Notes under the pieces: generated by a model | Told to the model about the DNA's origin: nothing | Database searches by the model: none | The model's input: only the letters and a program-made list of their open reading frames with translations | Made by a program: the position numbers and the translations under genes | NCBI GenBank assembly: GCA_027922465.2 | Contig: BQMF02000209.1 | Coordinates: forward strand, 620,001-684,000 | DNA length: 64,000 bases | From: Turritopsis dohrnii | Lineage: Eukaryota > Cnidaria > Hydrozoa > Anthoathecata > Oceaniidae | Direction of reading: 5' to 3' | Part shown: positions 22,248-33,750 of the stretch, in pieces | Layout of the letters: each line of letters opens with the position of its first letter | Position numbering within the stretch: position 1 is the first letter of the stretch

Positions 22248-24778
22248 ATTTAAAAGAATTAAGCAAAATGCTACGAGATCATTACAAATCAAGATTTGAA
22301 CATATTCAAGAAACTGATCCTTTTAGTAAATGGCCATTGACTTCCAGCCCACGAATCAGTCAATATATCAATTTATACATGAGCAACGATATTGGAAAGA
22401 AGAGTAGCGCACTAAATTCAGATCGCATGTTTAATCTGACTAACCAGTTCAGTTTACGTGAAAAGATTGAAATGCAGGACATTTTAAAAGACGACAGTGA
22501 TAATTTTGTTCTAATTCGTGGTATTGGTGGAATTGGTAAAAGCACTCTGGCAGACATGTTGGTTTTGCAATGGTCTTCCAAAGAACTACTCCACGATATC
22601 AAACTATTGTTTTATATAAAATGCAGAGAAATCGAAAAACTAGAGGAAGAAACACTTAAAGATTTTGCTATCAATTATTTTGCATCGCTGTGCGATAGAA
22701 AAACCTGCGCTAATTACAAAGACATTGGCAAGCACGTTCTGTTTGTGTTCGATGGTGTTGACGAGTTGGAAAGCACAAAACTATCTAAACTATGTGCCAT
22801 GCTGTTGCAGAACTTCTGCAAACCATCCGAAGGTTTTCGTGTTTGCGTTACAGGAAGACCCAATGCTATTCAACAAGTAATATTAAATATCAAGTTCAAA
22901 TGGCCAAAATTAATAGATGTGATGGGATTAACACCCGAGAATCAAAAGTCATTCATTGAGAAACAATACGATGACCGCCAAAATAAGGAGCAAATGGTTA
23001 CAAAATTGATCAAATTCATCGAAAGCGACCCAGAAGTCAAATCGTTAGCAACAATTCCTTTGTATTTGCTAATCTTATGCTACATTAATGACGAAGAGAA
23101 AGGTTTGGATCACGTGACTTCAAGTGTTAGTTTAAATATGGTAGTGTGTCTTTACATTTTTCAAAATTGTTACAAGGAACTTGGCTTATCTAACGTTGAT
23201 CTCTATCAAGTTGCGTGCCATGAAAATGTGGTCCAAATGATGGTTGAACTTGGGGAACTTTCCTTTAGTTCTCTAAAAAAACACCAAGTTATTTTTACTG
23301 AAGTTGCCCCTTATTTGGAAAAGTGTGGCATTTTGGTCAAGTATGGTACCAAAAGAGGTTTTAATTATCAGTTTAAGCATTTGATTTTTTCTGAGTTCCT
23401 TTGTGGCTTATATTTGTTTTCCAAAAGTCGATGCGAAATTCATGATATTTTCATGAATTTGAATGATGAATCCCCTCTGTGGAATTCTTTGCCAACTCTG
23501 ATAGCATTACATGCAATCATGTCGCAGCAAAACTCAAATGATGATTTGGTACAAATTTTCGCCAAAGAATTCGTGAAAGAAGCCAGATCAGAACAACTGA
23601 TGGATTGGGACATTGATCGTCTGCTGGTGAAACTATTCATCTGTCACGTTGTTGGTGAAGAAGTCAAAATTGATTTTTTCTGCCATGACGCTTTGTTTCA
23701 TCACCTGCTAGAAAGTTTTGTAAAATCCTTTATGTATATGTCAATCATTGATGACAACTGGATGACATTGATGGAGTGTATTTTCGAAATGAAACGGAAA
23801 GTCCCATCTCTATTAGTCGACACGCTTAACAACATAGTAGGTGATATTGCTGTAATCATTACGTCTCATAAAATGTTGCACTATGTGTCTCGTGCATTTT
23901 CACCTGAACATGAGCTGTTTGCTGATAAGTCGATTGGTTTAGAGATTTTTACAGATATACTGACTGATAAAGATTTGCAATCTGCAAAACCATTACTTAT
24001 CAGATCTGACAGTATAATGATTGTCCCAGTTTTTAATGCAAAACTATTTATTTCATTAGTAACAAATGGAAATTGGGATGAGCATAAAGGCTTTATTAAG
24101 TTAACAACACTTTCTATATCGTACCTTCCCAGGGAACTGATAGAATATCTACCTTATCTTGACTCTTTTGGGCTGAACAATTGCAGCAGTATTGCTAGTG
24201 AATATCCTCTGATGTTATCACATGGCTTTCATGAAGTAAAAAGTAAAAGCACGGTTGTCCTTAGATATTTGTTTATTGATAACTGTTCCGACCAAGTGGT
24301 GAAAACAATGTTACCATGTGCATCATATATTGCTAAGTTGAAAATTAGTCATTGTAATATATCATTACCGACATTAATATTTTTATCAAGAGCAATCAAC
24401 CATGCAGAATGGACTTTATATACCATATGCTTCAATTTTTGCAACATCACAAATGATGGTGTTAATGCGTTGTCTTCATGCTTTAGTAGCATTGAAAGAT
24501 TAAATCTAATCAACAATCCAGATATATCGGAAGCGGGAATACAGGCAATTGCTGATTCGATTCTCAAACAAGTAGAAAGAAATGGAATGGCAACGTTGAA
24601 AGAGTTATGTTTGTCGCACATAAATAGTAAGCAATTCAAAGCTTTATTGCCTGCAGTACCTTACCTATCACGGTTATTCCTTGCTCAATCAAAGCTCAAT
24701 GTGAAGGATATGGAGATATTGAGGAGACAAACTGACGTTCACCTTGAATTCATTAATGTTTGTGTCGATAATGATTGA
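22248..24778 (+). CDS. NLR gene 1, exon 5: NACHT-LRR receptor core
   Basis: The exon opens at TCATTTAG|AT in phase 1 and ends at TGA 24776-24778. Joined to the four exons upstream it gives about 1226 residues. The NACHT NTPase is clear: P-loop GIGGIGKST (22520-22546, about residue 475), Walker B FVFDGVDELES (Asp near residue 552), FRVCVTGRPNA as the sensor strand, and FKHLIFSEFLCGLYLF as the helical segment typical after NACHT (about residue 759). The C-terminus carries degenerate leucine-rich repeats (IERLNLINNPDISEAGIQAI near residue 1135). Such proteins are cytosolic sensors that oligomerise when NTP-bound and signal through the N-terminal domains, here Death-type. A paralogue is at 45835-55073. 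The only doubtful part is the set of upstream exons. Confidence 0.88.
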
Positions 24779-24851
24779 GGGAATCTCTACCGACTTTTCG
24801 GTATCAAGAGTATGTTTTGAGTGAGTCTTAAAATCAACGTTGTTTGAACTC

Positions 24852-25014
24852 AACGTCGGATCTAGAAGGTAGTTTCAACTGTGTAGGAGCACGTTAACAT
24901 AATTTGTGAATTCAATTTTATATTACCAAAGAGATTACTTGAACGTTTTTCATTTGTGGTTAAATTATTAACACTCTCCTACACATGTTGCGACTTACCT
25001 CTAGATCCGCCACC
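24852..25014. mobile_element. Short element with GGCGGATCTAG-type ends
   Basis: About 160 bp bounded by GTCGGATCTAGAAGGTAG and, inverted, GGTGGCGGATCTAGAGGTAA. The same terminal word GGCGGATC(T/C)AG bounds the elements at 49220-52071 and 50490-50886. Probably a hAT-type miniature element; the target duplication is not clear. Confidence 0.45.
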
Positions 25015-25283
25015 TAAACTGGCAAGATTGTAAATATGAATAGCTTAATAATGTCTTTGCAAGATCAGTTTTAAGCCGCACGTTCTTTCAATTATGCTAA
25101 AACCAACTTAATGGAAAAACGATTTCTGTGCTTGAAACATCACCCGTATAGCTTTGCATGCTTATAATTTTCTGGTTTCTTTCAGGTAGTGTCAGGAGTT
25201 ATAGACAAACAATCGCTTGACCAGTATTCACCTTTTGAGCTGAAAAATAATTTGACGTTTTAAAGAACGTTTAAGCAATTTAG

Positions 25284-25622
25284 GGGCTGTTTATATGAGA
25301 GGCGGGACGGATCGAAAAACGGAATCCCGCCTCCATAGAAGTTTTCATAAAAAATCTACCTCGTCTTTATATGAAAAAAAACTATCCCGGGACAAAAAAC
25401 GTCCCGTCCCAGTTAGGCAAGATCACCGGGATCTATCTTGAAGCGGGACGTTTTTCATCATATGAACACACTTTCCCGGGACGTTTTATAATGTTTTAAA
25501 TGCGATTGCTGTCTCGTCCCGGCAAAGCTTCTGCTAAATGTTTTCTCATGTAAATAAAGTCATTTCGTTGTTCGTCCTATCCCGACAAACGTACCGTCCC
25601 GCCTCTCATGTAAACAGCCACT
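25284..25622. mobile_element. Palindromic MITE, GC-rich GTCCCG motifs
   Basis: About 340 bp with inverted ends: left GGGGCTGTTTATATGAGAGG, right (reversed) GTGGCTGTTTACATGAGAGG, both followed by CGGGACGG. The interior repeats CGGGAC/GTCCCG and CCCGGGACGTTTT words, far above the GC content of the surroundings. Terminal GGGCTGTTT and flanking TTA/TAA resemble PIF/Harbinger MITEs, but the target duplication is imperfect. Confidence 0.6.
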
Positions 25623-26830
25623 AAATATTGAGGTTACGGCGTAGATTAAATTAATTCAATTTAGTTTAATTTAATTTAATTTTAGATTAATTTCTGAATT
25701 AAGGGATAAAAGTATTTTATGAAACGATTTTCATGTGTATAAAATTATGATTTCTATATTATGCACTTTACTTGAGGATACTTTAAATTGAAAACAATAC
25801 ATGTTTCTCAAATACTTTAAGTCAAATATTAGAATTGTGATTTATTTTTAATTCAAAACACTTTGATAGTAATATGATGGTGAAGTAGTGTGAGGGCAAA
25901 CTTTTTTTTCAATTTTCAACATATTTATAAAGTTTTTTTCGAAATGTAGCACCTAAAAGGTGAAGTAGTTTCACCTTTTTGCAGCAGAGAGAAGAAACTT
26001 TCGGGGTAAAACACCCCATTTCACAAATTTCAATATTTATTTTCTTTCAATTCCTAAAAGCTAAACTACACCATAATTTTGCTCTACAAACAATTTCGAA
26101 CTTAAAAATTTCATGAAAAACACAGACTTGTTATTTTAAACCTGGGATGTTTTATGCAAGTTGTCCGATCCTTGTCAGTACTCATTCCAATTTAACCCTC
26201 ATAGCTGTATGTTTCTTGCGCATTTGTTATTAGAAGGATGGTAGTTCACTGAAGAACAGCAAGAAGAAATTCCAAACCCTTTTGGAGATAGAATTTCAAC
26301 AGAATTTAAATCCTGGATTGTTAAGAAAATTCAAGTTCAAGCTGTTCTTAATTATTGAAACAATGACAGGTTTTTCTTCTTTTGTTCAAATTATAAAATT
26401 GTTCCCATAAAAACAAACATATGATAGATAAGTTTAAATTAACAAATAGATACCTTATTCCAGGAAATTAGCGCGCAATGATTTTAACACGAAAGAAATT
26501 AACGTGGAGGAATTTAAGGCGGCCGAGGAACTTTTACTTTAAATTTTCAATGAAGTTAACGCGGTTTTAGCAAGTGGATTTCAAGTTCCATAAAATTAAC
26601 GGGAATCTGAGTGACAGGTATGAGAATTAAGTAAGGGGGACAACATAAGAATATTAGTTTATAACACGGCAATGTTTTTTTTTTCTAACACATCAGCAGC
26701 TAAAGTGAATCGAGCGAGGAAATTATTTAAAAAACATTTTTGACACGCTTGTTTCTTCAAAATGTCTTAACATTTGAAAATATCGGGAAAGTATATACAT
26801 AAAATTAAATTCGTATCATACTTGTTCGTA
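25623..26830. other. Intergenic stretch before the Helitron
   Basis: No gene. Between 26455 and 26600 the word AAATTA(A/G)CG(C/G)G recurs several times, and similar words, partly inverted, occur at 35035-35100 on the far side of the Helitron. They may be remnants of another element. Confidence 0.3.
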
Positions 26831-27416
26831 TCTATATATTAATACCCGATTCTCCGTCTGTTTGTTTGTTTGTCTGTCACGCAAAATGGCAGATTTCACT
26901 TCGAAAGAAATAATCGGGGATCGGAGAAATCGCGGGGATCTGAAGAAAATTAGGGGGTATAAACGTAAAAAATTGGCTTCTAAAAAATAGCAACAATTGC
27001 ATGAAATTGTAATATTTTTAATTGAAATATATGTACATGAGTAATATAAGTGAATTTATAACTTATTTCCACAATACTAAAGAATGACCTTTAGTGAAAA
27101 GGTTTTAAGTGATTGTTAACCCCCGTTCAATGTCATGGCAACAATTGGAAATTTATCAGGTTCGCTTTGAACCCTTTTGGTTCATATATTCGCGCGAAAA
27201 GAAAGCGAAGAAAGTTGAGAAAAAACGATCATTTCGTTTGCCTAAAGACAACAAAGGTAAGTTGTGTTTGCTTTTTTGTTTATTGTTGTCTATTTAGCTA
27301 GGTAAACTGACAAAAAGCACAAGGCCTGTTGTGTTTTTATTTTTGTGGTGATAATAAAAATTAGATATAGATTCCTGTGTATAGATTGTTCTTTTGTTTT
27401 TCTTTTTCAACGAGTT

Positions 27417-30400
27417 ATGAATTCTGATCATGACTATGGAATCCCTCAAAGGTTTGCATTGCCTAGATCACAATTTGATAGAGATGTAGTTGATGCACGG
27501 CAACAACAACAACAACCCCCTGCTGATGACCCTCAACAACGTCGTCGCATTAGAAATGCTGAACGACAAAGGAGATACCGTGCAAATCAAAGTGAGATTC
27601 GTGCTCAATTGAGAAGGGAGAGGGATGCACAACTTCATAGACAGCGACGGGCTAATGAGCAACCGGAACAAGTTGCTGCTCGACTCCTATCACAAGCTCA
27701 CCGACAGCAGTCGTTAAGAGATAACGAGCAACCTGATCAAGTAGCTGCTCGACTTGAAGAACAAGCCCTCCGACAACAGTCGCTAAGAGATAATGAGCAA
27801 CCTGATCAATTAACTGCTCGACTTGAAGCACAAGCTCAACGTCAACAATTGCTTAAAGAAAATGCACAACCCGACCAAGCTGCTGCTCGACGCGCATCTG
27901 ATGCTCAGCAGCACCAATATGTTAGAAGCAATGAGCAACCGGATCAAGCTGCTGCTCGACGTGCAGCTAATGCTCAACAACACCAAAGAGCATATGTCCG
28001 AAACAGACGAATGCGCAGGGCTCGGTTTTTAAATGCTGCACGGATTGATATTGAAAACAATAATTTACCTGACATTCATTCTTTAGGTGAATTTAACGTT
28101 TTATGTGAACATTGTGGAGCAGTCAAATTCGACAGTGAAACTAATTTTAAATGTTGCACAAATGGAAAGGTACAACTTCCAAATTTATTAGATTATCCGC
28201 CTGAGTTAAGGAATCTTTTACTTAGTGATTCTACACTGGGTAAACATTTCCGTAAGTGTATTAGAGGTTATAACAATGCATTTAGTTTTGCTTCTCTGTC
28301 AGCTAATCTACGTCCGCCCCCAGGAAATGGGCCTCCATGTTTTAGGATATGTGGACAACTGCTACATAGGTATGCTAATAAAAACCAAGCACTGCATGCT
28401 AATAAAAACCAAGTGCCTATGTTTAGCCAACTGTATATTAACGAAGCTGCTAATTCGCTTGACATGCGTATGCAAAACCCTTCCAATGCGGATTGCAACA
28501 GAGACTTGATGGGGCAAGTACAAACGGTCATTAATAGAGTTTCACCTTATGCCGCAGCATATCGTAACTTGGCTCAGGTCGAACGAAAAGAAGAAGAAAG
28601 GGCGCTCTTAGAAAATAGACCAACCTCGGTAGTGGGTATGTATATGCGTGAAGGTGAAGACAGGAGGAGATACAATGCTCCACATCACGAAGAAGTCGCA
28701 GCAATTTTTGTAGGTAACGATGGTGCGCCTCCGGCTGGTAGAAATATTGTAGTGTATCCAAGAGATCAGCCCTTGCGAAATATTTCTTACATGTCGACAA
28801 ACATTGACTCCATGATGTATCCAATAATTTTTCCTAGAGGTGATCCTGGATGGAGTCCGAACATGAATCACGTACAACAGCACGCAACTGAAAGGCGGAA
28901 TAAAATTACACAATTGCAGTATTACATTTATCGTATTGCCATTAGACGTGAATTTTCTGCTTTACATTTAGCTGGAAAACTATTTCAACAGTTTGTTGTT
29001 GACAGCTATGTCAAAGTGGAGGGACCGAGACTCGACTTCATACGCCAGAACCAAGAACAATTACGGGCGGATAGCTACACAGGCTTGATGGACTATTTGG
29101 AGGAAGCTGCCCATGAACGAAACCTCCGTGCGGGTAATGTCGTTGTATTGCCATCTACCTTTTCAGGTTCACCGAGAAATATGCACCAATTATACCTAGA
29201 TGCTATGGCATTAGTTTCGAAAAAAGGTAAACCAGATTTATTTTTAACTTTTACATGCAATCCTAAATGGCCTGAAATTGTTCAAAATCTTTTGCCTGGT
29301 CAAACTCCATCAGATAGGCCAGATCTGGTTACACGAGTATTCAAATTGAAGTTGGAAGCTCTTAAAAACGATATTATAAATGATTCTGTTCTAGGTGTAT
29401 CTGTAGCACAGGTGGATGTTATAGAATTTCAGAAAAGGGGGCTACCTCATGTGCACATGCTGTTGCATCTCGGCAACGAATTTAAGTTGCGCAATGCTGA
29501 TGACATTGATTCATTGATATCAGCACGAATTCCAAATCGGGACCAAGAACCAGAACTTTACGAAATCATCAAATCTTGCATGGTCCATGGTCCGTGTGGC
29601 CATTTGAATGTGTCTTCACCGTGTATGCAAGATGGTAAGTGCAGCAAAAATTTTCCGAAGCAGTTCAACAATGGAACTGTTTTAAATGTGGATGGCTATC
29701 CTTTATATCACCGACCAGATGACGGAAGAACTGTTCCAATTCGGAATATGGATCTTGACAACAGATGGATCGTCCCATACAACCCTTTCCTCAGCAAAAA
29801 GTACAATGCGCATATAAACCTCGAGGCCTGTGTTTCCATTAAAAGCGTCAAGTATTTGTACAAATACATTTACAAAGGACACGATACTGCTCGTATTGAA
29901 ATCAATGAGCGTATCGATCATGACGAAATCAAAACCTTTTTAGATGCGAGGTATGTATCTGCTCCAGAAGCTGTGTGGCGTTTATGCTCTTTTCCAATGC
30001 ACACTCAAAGTCATGCTATTCTACGACTTCCTGTTCATCTTCCAAATGACCAACAGATATTTTTCAGAGAAAGACAGGAACAAGCAGCACTGGAAAGAGG
30101 ACAAGAGCACACCAAGTTAACTACTTGGTTCGAATTGAATCGTGTTGACGAACAGGCACGTCAATATTTATATCCTGATATCCCCCACCATTATGTGTTT
30201 CAAACACGACAACATAAGTGGGTGACACGTCAGCGTGGAGCAGAAAAAATTGTAAGTAGAATGTACAATGCTAGCATTCGGCAGGGTGAAAGGTATTTCT
30301 TACGTGTGCTGTTGTTACATGTTCCTGGTGCGACTTCCTTTGAATACCTTAGAACTGTTAATGGGATATTATATAGATCTTTTAGGGAAGCGTGTATTGC

Positions 30401-32140
30401 ACTTGGACTATTGGATGACGATACTTTGTGGATACGAACCATGGAAGAACTTGGCGAATCAGCAACTCCCTCTAAAATTCGCAAAGCGTTCTCTTTCATT
30501 CTGATCCATGGAGAGCCAAGCAATCCAGCTGAGTTGTGGGAAAGATTCCGTGCTCACATGATTGAAGACTTTTTGAGACACCAGCCGGAAGTACAAGCAG
30601 AGCAGTCAGCTTTTGGTAAAATTCAGGAAGTCCTGCAGCAATTTGGTAGGGTTGTTACTGACTTTGATTTACCTGCTTTTGAACAAGCTATTGCTGACGA
30701 TCTACCAAATGCTGATGAAATGAGGGAAGAGGCCATCAACATGAGGAACACGTTGAATGCTGACCAACTTGCTGTTGCTGATGCAGTCCTAGATGCAGTG
30801 GCAACAAACGACAATAACAATGCTAAAGTTTTCTTCCTTGATGGACCCGGTGGAACAGGTAAAACTTTCACGTACAATTACATCACTCGCGAAGTTATTG
30901 GAAGAAACCTATCAGTAAGTACGTGTGCATGGACTGGAATTGCAGCAACACTGTTACAAAATGGTAAGACAGTCCATTCTCTTTTCAAATTACCTGTTTC
31001 TGTATTGGACAATTCAACATGCAATGTCAAGCCTAACAGTAGGCATGCCGATTTCTTACGTAGTCAGCATATTTTGATATTTGATGAGGCAAGTATGATT
31101 CCTAAGCATGCACTTGAGGCTATTGATAGAATGTTCAGAGATATTTGTAACAGTGATGTGCCTTTTGCTGGAATGGTTGTTCTTTTAGGTGGTGATTTTA
31201 GACAGACTCTTCCAGTAGTGAAAAGAGGCAGACCAGCTCAGATAGTGGAAGCATGCATCAAGAGCTCTGTCTTGTGGCCAATAGTGCGAATCTTTCATCT
31301 AAATGTCAACATGAGAGCTGCACCTGGGGAAAGGGGATTTGAAAAATTCCTACTTGAATTAGGAAGTGGAACGATACCGAAAAAAGTGGATGAGCCATTT
31401 AAAGACTCCATCGAAATTCCGCACGAATGTGTGTGCACGAAAATAATGATATCGTCCATTCTATTTATAGTGATGCTGGAGGAGAGGATATGTCGAGTCA
31501 TGTAATTCTGACACCGACCAATGATGAGGCTTTAGTAATTAATGAACGGATTCTTCAGGGAATGCCTGGTCAAACAGCCACGTACTTTAGCGTCGATTCT
31601 GTTGTTTCTGACGAGCAAGAAGAGATTGACCTGTATCCGATGGAGTTCATCAATTCGCTTACTCCTTCTGGAATGCCTCCACACCGGTTGAACTTGAAAG
31701 TCAACAGTATAGTGATGCTGCTGAGAAATTTATCGTTGAAGGACGGTTTATGCAACGGCACCCGATTAGTCATCCGTAATCTCCTAGAGAATATCCTTGA
31801 TTGTGAAGTGCTGACGGGTATCTCCGTTGGAAATCGGGTGCTCATTCCTAGAGTAACATTGTGTCCCAACGATACCAACCTTCCGTTTCAGCTGAAGTGT
31901 ACACAATTTCCTCTCCGTTTGTCCTACGCAATAACCATAAACAAAAGTCAAGGTCAGACTTTTGAACGGGTTGGTATTTACATGCAAAGGCCTTGCTTCA
32001 GTCACGGTCAACTGTATGTTGCATTTTCACGAACACGACGCTTTGAAGTGGTGAAAGTAAAGGTTTGTAGAACTTTGCAGCAAGGCTATGTTAGAGAGAG
32101 ATGCTACACTAGAAATGTAGTCTACCAACAGGTACTATGA
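27417..32140 (+). CDS. Helitron Rep/helicase, one frameshift
   Basis: The ATG at 27417 starts the main frame, which runs to 31505. The same protein continues in another frame from about 31427 to TGA at 32140, so there is one small indel near 31425-31445, in a TGTGTGTGC run. Order of parts: a Gln/Arg-rich N-terminus with about five 22-residue repeats (NEQPDQxAAR); the Helitron-like domain and HUH nuclease (GLPHVHMLLHL, 29442-29474); the Tyr motif YLYKYIYKGHD (about 29854); and a PIF1-type helicase with DGPGGTGKT (30840), FDEASM (31081), GGDFRQTLPVV, and NKSQGQTF...YVAFSRT in the second frame. An upstream exon (27130-27256, donor GTAAGT, acceptor CAACGAG at 27414) would join in phase 1 and extend the N-terminus. 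Apart from the frameshift all catalytic motifs remain. Confidence 0.88.
27650..28010 (+). repeat. In-frame 66-bp repeats in Helitron N-terminus
   Basis: About five copies of a 66-bp unit encoding NEQPDQxAARxxxxAxRQQ-like segments, each 22 residues. The repeats preserve frame and would form an Arg/Gln-rich helical region before the nuclease. Confidence 0.8.
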
Positions 32141-32280
32141 ATATTTTTACCTAGCAAAAATATTTGTGCAATTGATATTAAATGTTTTGAATTGAAACTT
32201 TACGCAAGGTTAATGAGGAGGCATCACATTACATTACCTGGAAATTAAATTGGTATACATTGAATTGAATAATACTGAAA

Positions 32281-32410
32281 TTAAAGCAGTTTACATTGAC
32301 ATGAATTACATTGAAATGAATTACATTGAAATGAATTACATTGAATTGAATTACATTGAATTGAATTACATTGAATTGAATTACATTGAATTGAAATGAA
32401 TTGAATTGAA
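32281..32410 (+). repeat. ATTACATTGAATTGA microsatellite
   Basis: About eight tandem copies of TTACATTGA(A/T)(A/T)TGAA with slight variants, just downstream of the Helitron gene. Confidence 0.85.
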
Positions 32411-32550
32411 TGAGTATAGCATTAGATTAGATGACCTAGAAATTAGATTAGTTTACATTAAATAGATTAGATTGAATATGCCAAATTATTAGTATATAGC
32501 ATTAGATTAGATTACCTTGAACTTTGAGTAGATTGAAGATTGAATAGATT

Positions 32551-32691
32551 ATGGAAAAATATGGAAGCGGCATGGAGCCGGGTAGAGGAGGATATGAAAG
32601 CGGCATGAAGCCGGGTGGAGGAGGATATGAAAGCGGCATGGAGCCGGGTGGAGGAGGGTATGAAAGCGGCAAAAAGCCGTTGTATGTGTGA
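32551..32691 (+). CDS. Gly/Tyr-rich 11-residue repeat ORF
   Basis: ATG at 32551 opens 46 codons to TGA 32689-32691. The peptide is almost only an 11-residue repeat, YESGMKPGGGG with small changes, three to four copies encoded by a 33-bp minisatellite in frame. GC content is far above the neighbourhood. Each DNA unit also forms a small CGGC...GCCG hairpin. It could be a real low-complexity exon, a Helitron 3' minisatellite or a chance frame. Function unknown. Confidence 0.3.
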   Translation: MEKYGSGMEPGRGGYESGMKPGGGGYESGMEPGGGGYESGKKPLYV

Positions 32692-33750
32692 CATATTGTA
32701 ATTTATTCTCTTTTTTGAGATTCTGAAGTCATTGAAAAGGCAGTTTTATCATTGTTATACAGTAACATATGGCCATACATGTTGAACTGCATGGTTTCTT
32801 TTAAAAATTGGTATGAATGTTTCGCTTGCAATTCTTTTCCTTTTTTAACCTGATAGTCCATTAATATTTTTTGTACCTGCAGTTCTCTTAGATTTTCTTT
32901 TCTTTTTTAGATAATGAGACAAAGCGTAAACCTCTACACATAATTTGCATGTTGTGTAGCTTTGGATTGAGACACTTGGGTAAGAAATCTTTAGAAAATA
33001 TTCCTCTAAACTTGAGGCTTTGCTAACAAATTGACAGTAGATTCAGATAGATTTTTTCACAAGTTCATGTTGTGAGCACAACTTAATTTCATATGTTTAG
33101 AGTTTCCGTATAGTCGTAGAATAGAAAATACATATCAGCTAAATGTGAAGAAAGATGAAATTTCGTTGCACTTGAGAGATTGGTCTATGTTTATTGAGAT
33201 AATAGAAAGTTAGGAAGTTAGACATGGCTGCATGTTCACAAGTGGTTTTGTTTATAATTCAGTGACATCCCCCACCCTATCTATACGGTTTCTTCTGGAA
33301 CAATAGACTTAATCAATCCCCTTTGGCTTGGGATAACCAGGAGTTTTTCCCCTGGATTCGGTATAATAATCACATGTGTTTCATATATTCTTGAGAAAAA
33401 CTAACTTGAGAACATGGTTATAAGAAGTAACTTGATCCACAGTTTTTCTCTATAAAAGTGTTTAAAGTAATTTCATATTTATCTGATTATACATTGTAAA
33501 TATATATTGAGAATATATAACTTGAACTATTGTCCAATATTTTCTCTTTTACAGACTAAATTAGCATTAAACGTATTGGCCGTTATATGTTGCTTTTCTG
33601 TATCTCATTCATGTTGTCATATGGAATATTGTACCTTTAACACCTAGAATACTTTTAGTCAACGTTCGTATTATCACTTGTTAATGACATAGTCACTGCA
33701 TGTCCAAGAAAAAAGTAGTCTTAACAATATAATTATCGTTACTTTTTCAG
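32692..33750. other. Stretch between Helitron and microexon gene
   Basis: No recognised gene. It may contain the Helitron 3' end and a 5' UTR exon of the locus starting at 33751. A small hairpin CCAGGAGTTTTTCCCCTGG lies at 33339-33357. Confidence 0.3.

Larger units (their letters stand above)
26831..32140 (+). mobile_element. Helitron, 5' end to end of Rep/helicase
   Basis: The 5' terminus is placed at TCTATATATTAATACCCG (26831), preceded by A, followed by a GTCTGTTTGTTTGTTTGTCT run and CACGCAAAATGGC, the usual look of Helitron 5' ends (TC start, insertion between A and T). The element carries one large Rep/helicase gene. Downstream of 32140 I could not find a convincing CTRR end with a preceding hairpin, so the 3' boundary is open and the true element is longer. 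It replicates by rolling-circle transposition through the HUH nuclease. Confidence 0.75.
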
